Below, one piece after another: positions 44,541 through 52,029 of a DNA stretch of 64,000 bases; the stretch's first letter is position 1; every line of letters begins with the position of its first letter. This DNA comes from Terribacillus saccharophilus (GTDB taxonomy: Bacteria; Bacillota; Bacilli; Bacillales; Amphibacillaceae). Location of the stretch: assembly GCF_002272075.1 (NCBI RefSeq), contig NZ_NPBJ01000018.1:1-64000 (forward strand), given 5' to 3'. Under the pieces are notes generated by a model, which did not search any database, was not told the origin of the DNA, and saw only the letters and a list, made by a program, of their open reading frames with translations. Both the position numbers and the translations under genes were made by a program.

Positions 44541-44569
44541 ATTATATATACCTGAAAAGAGATAGTCAA
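44541..44569 (-). promoter_or_regulatory. Promoter of the leader-ABC-F transcript
   Basis: Minus-strand TTGACT (44564-44569) and TATAAT (44541-44546) with a 17-base spacer, about 30 bases upstream of the leader ATG. Confidence 0.8.
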
Positions 44570-44696
44570 AGGTCTTTTTTAGGAAGCTGCCCTTTCAAGG
44601 AGGGTTATGATTTTCTAAACGAAAACTGTCTCAACTCCTAACCCTAACCTTGAATATTACTTAGACAGCAATTTATAAAGATAACCGAAAAATGAC

Positions 44697-45083
44697 TTAC
44701 TTCACATCTCCATTTCTTACCTCAAATATTTTCTTTGCAACGAAAGTGGCATTGAGTACTCTGGGAAAACCAGTATACGGTACACAGTGCATAATAGCTT
44801 CAATAATTTCATGATTCTGCAACCCAACATTAAGTGCTGCATTTATATGCACCTCCAATTGTGGCTCACAGCCTCCCTGGGTAGTAAGTGATGCTATCGT
44901 CACTAGCTGTCTCTGCTTCAAATCAAGGCCTTCCCTGGAATAAACATCTCCGAAAGCAAATTCGACAACATAGTCAGCCAGATCGGGGGCAATTGTCTGC
45001 AGAGAGGATATCACACGCTCTCCCCCTGTCCCATCTACTTCCATCAACCTTTCCATACCGCGCAAATATCGTTCGCTTTTCAT
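44697..45083 (-). CDS. Carboxymuconolactone decarboxylase (AhpD-like) family protein
   Basis: 128 residues, all helical. The CMD motif region reads LDLKQRQLVTIASLTTQGGCEPQLEVHINAALNVGLQNHEIIEAIMH. Only one Cys is in the position of the AhpD CxxC pair, so it is more like the decarboxylase/oxidoreductase branch than the peroxidase. The frame is open to 45242, but AGGAGG before the ATG at 45083 decides the start. It is divergent from a MerR regulator with a shared operator, a common pairing for thiol or aldehyde stress. Confidence 0.82.
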   Translation of the reverse strand: MKSERYLRGMERLMEVDGTGGERVISSLQTIAPDLADYVVEFAFGDVYSREGLDLKQRQLVTIASLTTQGGCEPQLEVHINAALNVGLQNHEIIEAIMHCVPYTGFPRVLNATFVAKKIFEVRNGDVK

Positions 45084-45130
45084 AATTTTTCCTCCTATGA
45101 AAATAAAATGAAATACAAAATGAGCATATA

Positions 45131-45150
45131 CCTTCGAGTGAACTCTATAG
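45131..45150. promoter_or_regulatory. MerR-type operator/promoter
   Basis: CTATAGAGTTCACTCGAAGG (minus strand), a dyad with GAGT-tc-ACTC at its centre, lies between TTGCTA and TATATG/TATGCT at a spacing of 17 or 19 bases, the elongated spacer used by MerR activators. It serves the CMD gene. Confidence 0.55.
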
Positions 45151-45182
45151 CAAGGAGGAATTAATTGTGTTAGGATAAATCC

Positions 45183-45563
45183 ATGAAAATTCAAACATTT
45201 ACCATTCAAAAAGTTTCCGACATGACAGGACTGTCCCCACACACACTGCGCTATTATGAAGAGCTTGGCCTACTTAACAAGATTGGCAGGAATGAACATA
45301 GTTATCGAATGTACACCCAGGCCGATATCTCCTGGATTCATTTCCTGCTTAGACTGCGGTCTACAAGTATGCCGATAGCACAAATGCAACAATTTTCCTC
45401 CCTAAGGAGCATGGGAGATGAAACAATCGCTCTTCGTCTAGAACTCTTGGAAAATCACCACAACCAAGTTCAAGAACAAATAGATCATTTAACAGAAAAT
45501 CTAGATAAAATTGCACGCAAGATACATCATTATAAAGAGTTACTGAATAATGGTTCAAAGTAA
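45183..45563 (+). CDS. MerR-family transcriptional regulator
   Basis: 126 residues: winged helix IQKVSDMTGLSPHTLRYYEELGLLNK and YRMYTQADISWIHFLLRLRSTSMPIAQMQQF, then the dimer helix with NHHNQVQEQIDHLTENLDKIARKIHHY. No Cys ligands for a metal, so it belongs with the YfmP/AdhR-like regulators of aldehyde or redox stress. Divergent from the CMD gene. Confidence 0.87.
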   Translation: MKIQTFTIQKVSDMTGLSPHTLRYYEELGLLNKIGRNEHSYRMYTQADISWIHFLLRLRSTSMPIAQMQQFSSLRSMGDETIALRLELLENHHNQVQEQIDHLTENLDKIARKIHHYKELLNNGSK

Positions 45564-45649
45564 CTTCCTTGGAGCCATTATATAAGTTAATAATTTTCTC
45601 TGCCATCCTCGAAAAAAGTGATGGCTCTTCATCATTTAGACATATTATT

Positions 45650-45696
45650 ACTTGTACATCAGGGCTTTCTTTGCCGTTATTCCAGCAAACAAGTAT
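45650..45696. promoter_or_regulatory. Possible GntR autoregulatory sites
   Basis: ACTTGTAC (45650-45657) and ACAAGTAT (45689-45696) resemble the half sites of the palindrome in front of the transketolase operon (50649-50663). They flank the likely promoter of the GntR gene. Confidence 0.4.
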
Positions 45697-45732
45697 AATT
45701 TAAGCAGGAACTTCTATGATGAGGTGGTCATT

Positions 45733-46428
45733 ATGAACTTTAATCCAGTCACAAATAAACGATTATACATACAAATTTACGAACAAATCGTCGAGCAAAT
45801 GAAGTCTGGTGCTTTCAAAATCGGTGACAAGCTTCCCTCGGAACGAGAACTATGTGAACAATTCGGTGTAAGCAGGGCGCCAGTCCGACAGGCATTGAGT
45901 GCGCTGGAGATGAACGGTTTCACTTTCTCCAGACAAGGAGAAGGCGTCTACATCAAGTCCTTGCCCGCAGATGAGATTTATTCCCCTGCTTTCTTATCAA
46001 ATGTCTCTCCAGAGGATATCGTGGAAGCTCGGATGAACATCGAACCGCTTATCGTACGATTTGCGGCCATGCGTGCGACGGAAGAAGATTTGAAGGAACT
46101 GAATGAAACAATCAAGCAAATGGAAAAGGAAACGAATGAAGGCGTATACGTTCCGGAAACGGATGAAAAATTGCATAACGGAATAGCAAAAGCTTCCCAT
46201 AACGACCTATACATCCAGTTCATGGCAACCATCAGCAGCGCCATGAAGCAGCAGCAAATGTGGACTTTCATCCGTGATCGTACAGTAACAAGACCTGATT
46301 TTCGCGGCGTAAATTTCCATGAGCACAAGAATTTAATCGAAGCGATTGAGGATCATGACGCGGAAAAAGCAGAAGCCTTGATGAAGCTTCACATGGATAA
46401 CCTGTATGAACGGTATTGGAAAGTATAA
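45733..46428 (+). CDS. GntR/FadR-family transcriptional regulator
   Basis: 231 residues from the ATG at 45733 (GAGGTGG five bases before it; the frame is open from 45652). N-terminal winged helix: IYEQIVEQMKSGAFKIGDKLPSERELCEQFGVSRAPVRQALSALEMNG. The C terminus is an FCD all-helical sensor with metal/ligand residues (EARMNIEPLIVRFAAMRA, HNGIAKASHN, EHKNLIEAIEDHD). Such regulators respond to sugar acids or organic acids. It most likely controls the nearby split-transketolase operon, whose promoter has a matching palindrome. Confidence 0.87.
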   Translation: MNFNPVTNKRLYIQIYEQIVEQMKSGAFKIGDKLPSERELCEQFGVSRAPVRQALSALEMNGFTFSRQGEGVYIKSLPADEIYSPAFLSNVSPEDIVEARMNIEPLIVRFAAMRATEEDLKELNETIKQMEKETNEGVYVPETDEKLHNGIAKASHNDLYIQFMATISSAMKQQQMWTFIRDRTVTRPDFRGVNFHEHKNLIEAIEDHDAEKAEALMKLHMDNLYERYWKV

Positions 46429-46458
46429 GAGGAGTCAGCAGATGCTGACTCCTCTTTT
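46428..46458 (+). terminator. Terminator after the GntR gene
   Basis: AGAGGAGTCAGCA and TGCTGACTCCTCT arms, a near-perfect 13-pair stem, followed by TTT. It also faces the end of the convergent transketolase operon. Confidence 0.85.
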
Positions 46459-46460
46459 CA

Positions 46461-46604
46461 TCATTGGGCTGTATTGCTATCGTCTGAGCATTCCGGGCAG
46501 ACACCGTATAAAGTGCGACCGCCTTCGGGACTGACTGTCACATCAATCACATCATCGCAATCTTGACAAATAATCGTTTGCTTCGAATTTAATCTCTCTT
46601 CCAT
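46461..46604 (-). CDS. Zinc-ribbon mini-protein
   Basis: 47 residues: MEERLNSKQTIICQDCDDVI, then DVTVSPEGGRTLYGVCPECS and a short tail. Two CxxC pairs (Cys14, Cys17 and a second pair about residue 37) form a classic zinc ribbon. GGAGG stands 7 bases before the ATG. It lies 38 bases after the MFS gene on the same strand and is probably the last gene of the transketolase operon. Function unknown. Confidence 0.7.
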   Translation of the reverse strand: MEERLNSKQTIICQDCDDVIDVTVSPEGGRTLYGVCPECSDDSNTAQ

Positions 46605-46642
46605 TTTCTTCGCCTCCGATTGATTTTTTTGTCATGCATCTA

Positions 46643-47974
46643 TCAGCTTGATTTACCGAGTTTCTTTTCAGCAATCCGAGAGACTGCTTTTCCGGACTGC
46701 TTCACTAGGAATATTATGATAAGCGAGCTTAGAATCATGCTTATACCAAGGAAAAACATACTCATTGTGAAAGAACCTGTTGTATCTCTGATATAACCGA
46801 CGGCATACGGTCCGAAGAATCCGCCAAGATTCCCAATACTGTTGATCAAAGCAATCGCACCTGCAGCGGCTGATTCAGTAAGGAAGGAAGGAGGTATTGC
46901 CCAAAACGGAGAGTACGCTCCGAAAGCCCCGCACAATGCAATTGTGAGTAACACAAAGGAAAGAATGATATTCGATTCCGCCACATAACTACTCGCAATC
47001 ATAGCGATTGCACTTGTTGTTAAACAAGCAGCCACATGCCAACGTCTTTCGTTCTTTTTATCTGAGTGATTCCCGACAAGGATCATTGCCACCATGGCGA
47101 TAGCATACATGAGCCCGAGCAGCCAGCCCAGCCCCTGTGTACTGATAGACAAGGATTCAGACATAGACTCTGTTACGGTCGGCAGGAACATATTGATGCC
47201 ATAGTAGCCGAACATCCAGCAGAAGTAGCCCGCGGATAGAATCAGGACATCTCGATCCTTCAGTGCCTGCGCAAACGTATAATGCTTTACCTGCTGCTTC
47301 GCCTCCTTTTCTTTTTGTGTTACTTCCAGCAGCCAGTTCCTCTCTTCTTCCTTCAGCCATTTCACATCTTCTAAACGATCATCCAAATAGAAGAAGCAGA
47401 TGATTCCTAGAATCATAGCTGGAACCGCTTCCAAAATAAACAACCACTGCCATCCTGCAAGATTCAACCAATTAATCTGCATCAAGAACGTAGATAATGG
47501 GGCCCCAACTGCATTAGCTCCAGGTATGGCCAGCATGAAGGCAGCAATGGCCTTCGCATGGTGCTTCGATTGGAAGAACCCACTCAAGTAATACACCATA
47601 CATGGATAGAAGCTTGCTTCAGCTACTCCTAAGAGGAATCTCGCAGTATAAAACTGCCAAGGTTCTGTTACAAATGCCATGAGAATCGCGATAATCGCCC
47701 ACGAAATCATGATTCGACTGATCCAGCACCGCGCTCCAATTCGGGTCATTATCGCGCTTCCCGGCACTTCCAGCAGGAAGTAACCTAAGAAGAATATACC
47801 CGCTCCCAGACCATATACAGCATTTGAAAAACCAAGATCTTCATTCATCTGTAAAGCTGCAAAACTGATATTCACACGATCCAGGATCGAGATGAAGAAA
47901 CAAAGAAACAGAAACGGTATCAGACGTAATGTCACTTTCCGAGTAGTTGATTTCTCCAGCATGTGCTGCTCCAA
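46643..47974 (-). CDS. MFS transporter, anion:cation symporter (ACS) family
   Basis: 443 residues, 12 membrane segments. ACS marks include LDRVNISFAALQMNEDLGFSNAVYGLGAGIFFLGYFLLEVPGS and GVAEASFYPCMVYYLSGFF. The family imports sugar acids, phthalate, tartrate or phosphorylated organics with protons. GGAGGG six bases before a TTG at 47974 decides for TTG; the next ATG is too far. It is in the transketolase operon and should import the pathway substrate. Confidence 0.85.
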   Translation of the reverse strand: MEQHMLEKSTTRKVTLRLIPFLFLCFFISILDRVNISFAALQMNEDLGFSNAVYGLGAGIFFLGYFLLEVPGSAIMTRIGARCWISRIMISWAIIAILMAFVTEPWQFYTARFLLGVAEASFYPCMVYYLSGFFQSKHHAKAIAAFMLAIPGANAVGAPLSTFLMQINWLNLAGWQWLFILEAVPAMILGIICFFYLDDRLEDVKWLKEEERNWLLEVTQKEKEAKQQVKHYTFAQALKDRDVLILSAGYFCWMFGYYGINMFLPTVTESMSESLSISTQGLGWLLGLMYAIAMVAMILVGNHSDKKNERRWHVAACLTTSAIAMIASSYVAESNIILSFVLLTIALCGAFGAYSPFWAIPPSFLTESAAAGAIALINSIGNLGGFFGPYAVGYIRDTTGSFTMSMFFLGISMILSSLIIIFLVKQSGKAVSRIAEKKLGKSS

Positions 47975-48032
47975 GATTAACCCTCCAATCATTTCTGATG
48001 CAGGACGGGGCTAGGTGGCCCGCCCCAGTTCT

Positions 48033-48791
48033 TTAGTCCATGTGCGAGCCACCATTGATATCAATCTCTTCCCCAGTAATATAGGAGGATTCTTCTGATG
48101 CAAGAAATGCAACAGCAGAAGCAATTTCCTTCGTCTCCCCTGGTCTGCCAAGCGGAATACCAGAGATGACTTGCAATGCATCTTCCTGCGGCAGCGACTT
48201 CCAAATATCCGTATTCACTAATCCCGGCGCAACACAGTTAACAGTGATGCCATCCAGTCCCACTTCCCGTGCAAGGTTCTTGGAGAATCCAAGTACAGCT
48301 GCTTTGGATGCCGAGTAATGCGCCCCTCCAAAAACACCACCTCCGCGCTTCGCTGAAACGGAAGACAAACTGACGATGCGGCCGAATTTCTGCTTACGCA
48401 TTGGTTGCAATACCGCTTGCGTGCAAAGAAACAGCCCGAACATATTGACGTTGAAAACCTTTGTGATGTCAGTGAGTGTCATTTCCTCTACAGTCACTTT
48501 TTGCGAGATGCCGGCATTGTTGACAAGGATATCAATACGCCCGAATGCTTCCAGCGTCTTCTCCACCATTGCATCGACAGAAGCTTTATCTGTTACATTG
48601 ACTTCCACTCCAAGAGCTGTCCCGCCGGCTTCTGTTATGACAGCTACAGTCTCTTCGATACCTTCCTTATTCATATCGGCAATAACTACTTTTGCACCTT
48701 GCTCGGCAAGTGTCAGTGCGATAGTTCGGCCGATTCCTTTTGCAGATCCACTACCTGTAACGATTGCGACTCGATCATCCAATTTGAACAT
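48033..48791 (-). CDS. Short-chain dehydrogenase/reductase
   Basis: 252 residues, classical SDR. Cofactor motif TGSGSAKGIG (residues 11-20), NNAG, active-site Ser in SLSSVSAKRGG and Tyr-Lys in YSASKAAVLG; Asp39 (VIADMNKEG) favours NAD(H). It oxidises or reduces a polyol, sugar or sugar acid in the transketolase operon, 21 bases after the transketolase C subunit gene. Substrate unknown. Confidence 0.9.
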   Translation of the reverse strand: MFKLDDRVAIVTGSGSAKGIGRTIALTLAEQGAKVVIADMNKEGIEETVAVITEAGGTALGVEVNVTDKASVDAMVEKTLEAFGRIDILVNNAGISQKVTVEEMTLTDITKVFNVNMFGLFLCTQAVLQPMRKQKFGRIVSLSSVSAKRGGGVFGGAHYSASKAAVLGFSKNLAREVGLDGITVNCVAPGLVNTDIWKSLPQEDALQVISGIPLGRPGETKEIASAVAFLASEESSYITGEEIDINGGSHMD

Positions 48792-48812
48792 GTTCTTCAG
48801 ACTCCTATGCTA

Positions 48813-49763
48813 TTAGTTTGTAAGTAATTGATTTGCTTTTGCAATAATGTTTTCTACGGTAATGCCGTTGATTTCGAGTAGCTTTTCATAAGGTGCAGAT
48901 TCACCGAATCTGTCCTGTACACCGATACGAGCTAACTGACCTTTCCCTGCTTCAGCTATAACTTCTGCTACTGCGCTGCCAAGACCATTAAGAATGTTGT
49001 GATCTTCAACAGTAATGATGCTGCCGATATCCAAACAATCTTTGACTGCTTCTACATCAAGCGGTTTGATCGTATGCATATCCAGCAGCTTGACGGAAAC
49101 ACCATTTTGCTCGAGCTGTTCAGCAGCTTCGATTGCTAGACGTACGGTATCGCCGTTTGCAATGATGGCAATATCCTCTCCGTCACGGAGCTGCTTTGCT
49201 TTGCCGATTTCAAATGTCTCATTCTCGTCATAAATCATTGGTACCGCATCACGCGTGAACCGCAGGTAAACCGGACCGTACATGGCAGCTGCTTCGGCAA
49301 TCAATTTGCGAGTAGAATGATAATCCGCTCCCATAATGACTGTCATATTCGGGAATGATCGCATCACGCCCATGTCCTCAATCGCCTGGTGACTTCCGCC
49401 GTCATTTCCTGGTGTCAGCCCGCCGTGGGAGCAAGCAATCTTCACATTCAAGTTCGGATAGCAGACTTCCTGACGAATTTGCTCTGCCATACGAAGGGAT
49501 CCGAACACCGCATACGTACTGATGAAAGGAATCTTCCCTGTTGTCGCAAGTCCTGCCGCGATACCTGCTCCATTCTGTTCTGCGATCCCAACATTGATAT
49601 GTTGCATTGGGAATTTTTCGATGAATTTATCCGTTTTGCAGGATTTCCCGATATCAATATCCACAACGTAAATATCTTTATTTGACTCACCCAAACGGAC
49701 AATCTCGTCTCCAAATGCAGCTCTTGTCGCTTTTTTCTCGACGGCTTTTTTTGTCACACTCAT
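48813..49763 (-). CDS. Transketolase, C-terminal subunit
   Basis: 316 residues: pyrimidine-binding domain (KATRAAFGDEIVRLGESNKDIYVVDIDIGKS and INVGIAEQNGAGIAAGLA with the ThDP Glu) and C-terminal regulatory domain. The ATG at 49763 has AAGGAGG upstream and overlaps the N-subunit stop as ATGA. Split transketolases occur in several bacterial and archaeal catabolic routes, including those for sulfo-sugars and unusual ketoses. It works as a complex with the next gene product. Confidence 0.9.
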   Translation of the reverse strand: MSVTKKAVEKKATRAAFGDEIVRLGESNKDIYVVDIDIGKSCKTDKFIEKFPMQHINVGIAEQNGAGIAAGLATTGKIPFISTYAVFGSLRMAEQIRQEVCYPNLNVKIACSHGGLTPGNDGGSHQAIEDMGVMRSFPNMTVIMGADYHSTRKLIAEAAAMYGPVYLRFTRDAVPMIYDENETFEIGKAKQLRDGEDIAIIANGDTVRLAIEAAEQLEQNGVSVKLLDMHTIKPLDVEAVKDCLDIGSIITVEDHNILNGLGSAVAEVIAEAGKGQLARIGVQDRFGESAPYEKLLEINGITVENIIAKANQLLTN

Positions 49764-50596
49764 ACCGGCAAGCCTCCTTCTAGTTCCTTGATTGCCAACT
49801 CGAATTCTTCTTTGTTCGGTGCTGTACCGTGCCATGCAGCTTGGTCCTCCATATAAGAAACACCTTTTCCTTTCACGGTATCGCAGACAATGCACTTCGG
49901 CTTCCCGTTCTTCTGCTTCGCAAAGGTATCCAATGTCTCGACTATCTGTTCCATGCTATGGCCGTCAATACGAGTTGTATCAAAACCGAATGCATCGAAT
50001 TTCTTTTCCAAATCGAGCAGCGGCATTACGTCCTCACAGAAGCCATCTATTTGCAGTCGATTGTTATCCACGAATACGATTAAGTTATCCAGCTTATATT
50101 TGACTGCCGCTTGAATAGCTTCCCAAATTTGTCCTTCCTGGCATTCCCCATCGCCTACCATCGCAAATACGCGGTAGTCTTTTTCATCACGCTGTCCTGC
50201 AATCGCCATGCCGACTGCACAGGATAGACCTTGGCCTAAGGAACCTGTTGAGATATCAATTCCAGGGCATTTTTTCATATCCGGATGCCCTTGGAATGGG
50301 GATCCGTACTGACGCAAAGTGTATACGCTTTCATTTGAAACAAAGCCTCGCAACGCTAAAGCTGCATATTGTATCGGGGCTACATGCCCTTTCGATAAAA
50401 CGAAACGATCCCGATCTTCCCATTTCGGATTGGCCGGATCTACATTCATCTCTCTGAAATATAAAGCAGATATAACATCCGCAGCCGACAAGGAACCTCC
50501 CGGGTGCCCAGACTGTGCTTCATACACCATCGTGACTGCTGTCTTGCGTAATTCAATCGCATGCTGTTTCAACTGTTCAACACTCGTTTGCTGCAT
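49760..50596 (-). CDS. Transketolase, N-terminal subunit
   Basis: 278 residues: ThDP pyrophosphate-binding domain with MVYEAQSGHPGGSLSAADV, SKGHVAPIQYAALALRGF, STGSLGQGLSCAVG and GDGECQEGQIWEA...FVDNNRLQIDG. The start ATG at 50596 has AGGAG upstream. The palindrome at 50649-50663 lies about 55 bases further upstream. First gene of the operon N-C-SDR-MFS-zinc ribbon. It moves a two-carbon unit between sugar phosphates or analogues. Confidence 0.9.
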   Translation of the reverse strand: MQQTSVEQLKQHAIELRKTAVTMVYEAQSGHPGGSLSAADVISALYFREMNVDPANPKWEDRDRFVLSKGHVAPIQYAALALRGFVSNESVYTLRQYGSPFQGHPDMKKCPGIDISTGSLGQGLSCAVGMAIAGQRDEKDYRVFAMVGDGECQEGQIWEAIQAAVKYKLDNLIVFVDNNRLQIDGFCEDVMPLLDLEKKFDAFGFDTTRIDGHSMEQIVETLDTFAKQKNGKPKCIVCDTVKGKGVSYMEDQAAWHGTAPNKEEFELAIKELEGGLPV

Positions 50597-50640
50597 ATGC
50601 CACACTCCTGTTCCTAAGTGATCCTCTTGTAAACCCATAT

Positions 50641-50663
50641 ACTTGTATACTTGTATTACAAGT
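50641..50663. promoter_or_regulatory. GntR-type operator upstream of the transketolase operon
   Basis: ACTTGTA-T-TACAAGT (50649-50663) is a perfect 15-base palindrome, preceded by a third half site ACTTGTAT (50641-50648). It lies in the promoter region and fits FadR-type spacing. Confidence 0.65.
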
Positions 50664-50747
50664 GGTGTTGCACATATAATACCTCCATTTTTCCGTCGTG
50701 TCCAGTGAAAATGTTAAATTGTTGCATTTGCCTAGTTTATGGTAAAC

Positions 50748-50773
50748 AAAAAAGACACCTCTAAAGGTGTCTC
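50748..50773 (-). terminator. Terminator of the GNAT/small-protein operon
   Basis: Minus-strand AGACACCTTTAGAGGTGTCT followed by six T. Confidence 0.85.
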
Positions 50774-50799
50774 TCTTGTATCACATAAAACGATATAAT

Positions 50800-51240
50800 T
50801 TATGCAAGTTCTTTTTTCATCACTAATTCATCCCACATAATTTCACCTGTCATCACAAATCCTGCACTTTCATAAAGCTTCTCGGCCGCAGCATTCCCCG
50901 GCACAATACTCGTATAAAAGGAAATTGCTCCATACCTGATTTTAATCAGCTCTAGCAGCATCATAAGAGCAGCTTTTCCATAACCCTTCCCCTGGTGCTG
51001 CTTATCTAGCATAAAACGGCATAATTCTATCCGTTTCGTTTCCTCATCTGTCCCGAACATCAAGAAACCGACTAGCGTATCCTCCGCATAAATAGCATGC
51101 GGATACCATTGCTTTTGATAAGCAGCTTGTGCAAGGGATTCAGCATTCTCAGCTACATACTTTTTTTGTTCATCACTTACCGACAGCTTTATACAGCCAT
51201 GCCAGTTATCCGCGTCTACCGCACGTAAAGTCATTTGCAC
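50800..51240 (-). CDS. GNAT-family N-acetyltransferase (SpeG/PaiA-like size)
   Basis: 146 residues. Motif A: LCRFMLDKQHQGKGYGKAALMMLLELI; motif B: GNAAAEKLYESAGFVMTGEIMWDELVM. The N terminus LRAVDADNWHGCIKLSVSDEQKKYVAENAESLAQAAY resembles spermidine/diamine acetyltransferases, so a polyamine substrate is possible but not shown. First of three small minus-strand genes reading toward 50.8 kb is the one at 51.8 kb. Confidence 0.87.
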   Translation of the reverse strand: MQMTLRAVDADNWHGCIKLSVSDEQKKYVAENAESLAQAAYQKQWYPHAIYAEDTLVGFLMFGTDEETKRIELCRFMLDKQHQGKGYGKAALMMLLELIKIRYGAISFYTSIVPGNAAAEKLYESAGFVMTGEIMWDELVMKKELA

Positions 51241-51258
51241 GATTGCTCAATTCCTTCC

Positions 51259-51549
51259 CTATAGGTAAATTTCTTTTGACGTTATCCATTTCATAAATTG
51301 CTGGTATGGATAATATGTAGTTCCATTCAATTCAATTTTTGGAGCGTTGGGATGCTTAGACAACAAGTCCGCACCCTCCGCCTTATTAAGGTTCAAATAT
51401 GTATGCAGATCCTTCTCCTTAATTAGGGTAGGATATTCGTCTTCAAATTGAAACGAAGCTTCTGGATTTTTAAAAATCTTAAGTCCATTACCTATGAAGT
51501 ATCCGAATGCCGCTATTCCTAACCCGATCCAGAAAAAATCTATTTCCAT
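51259..51549 (-). CDS. Small membrane-anchored protein of unknown function
   Basis: 96 residues: one N-terminal membrane helix (FFWIGLGIAAFGYFIGNGL), then a cytosolic or exported domain with a helical repeat-like part (YLNLNKAEGADLLSKHPNAPKIELNGTTYYPYQQFMKWI) that resembles small winged-helix/excisionase-type folds. No named family recognised. Preceded by AAAGGAG. Nineteen bases before the GNAT gene, so probably one operon. Confidence 0.6.
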   Translation of the reverse strand: MEIDFFWIGLGIAAFGYFIGNGLKIFKNPEASFQFEDEYPTLIKEKDLHTYLNLNKAEGADLLSKHPNAPKIELNGTTYYPYQQFMKWITSKEIYL

Positions 51550-51583
51550 TTTCGTTTATCTCCTTTATCCGTCAGCAAGAATG

Positions 51584-51844
51584 CTAATTCTCATTCGAAC
51601 TTAAAAATCCTATAAAGCCTACAATAATAAGAGCTGCAGCCGAAGAGATTAACAATGCAATGCTAATACCTGTTATCCCCAATCCTTCCCAACCTCCGAT
51701 AGGGAAACTAATAATCAACAAGACAATACTTAACACAGTAAACAAAGTAGGTATTAAAAACATTATAGGTTTCTTCTTTTTGAAAATCAGTGAAATACCT
51801 ATGATAAGTGCAGCGAAGATAACTGTCGTTAACAAAAAGCTCAT
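51584..51844 (-). CDS. Small membrane protein, three predicted helices
   Basis: 86 residues, almost all hydrophobic: helices at about 3-20, 27-50 and 56-80. Preceded by AGAAGGGG. No recognised family. It lies 34 bases before the membrane-anchored small protein gene and may share its transcript. Confidence 0.6.
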   Translation of the reverse strand: MSFLLTTVIFAALIIGISLIFKKKKPIMFLIPTLFTVLSIVLLIISFPIGGWEGLGITGISIALLISSAAALIIVGFIGFLSSNEN

Positions 51845-51950
51845 TTATGTATGCCCCTTCTAAGAATAGTATTCGTGATCAATATTAAAACCCAATGTTA
51901 TACTCCTTATTACGAATTAGCTTACATAAAGTTCCTGATTTAAAGCAGAT

Positions 51951-51987
51951 TCCTTTGCATACTGTAAGAATTTACATGCAAAGGAGG
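51951..51987 (+). promoter_or_regulatory. Hairpin that would hide a ribosome binding site
   Basis: TCCTTTGCAT (51951-51960) and ATGCAAAGGA (51976-51985) are perfectly complementary. The 3' arm overlaps AAAGGAGG (51980-51987), a strong ribosome binding site 11 bases before a GTG at 51999. In RNA the stem would block initiation. The frame that follows is short and mostly runs over the 3' end of the opposite MFS gene, so a remnant of a lost gene is the likeliest reading. Confidence 0.45.
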
Positions 51988-52029
51988 AAAGTATCTTTGT
52001 GATCGAATATAAAGAAACAGCTTCTCAAC

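Noticed and set aside
48813-50596. Transketolase operon as the known sulfoquinovose pathway
   Set aside because: The isomerases and sulfo-sugar-specific partners of that pathway are not encoded nearby.
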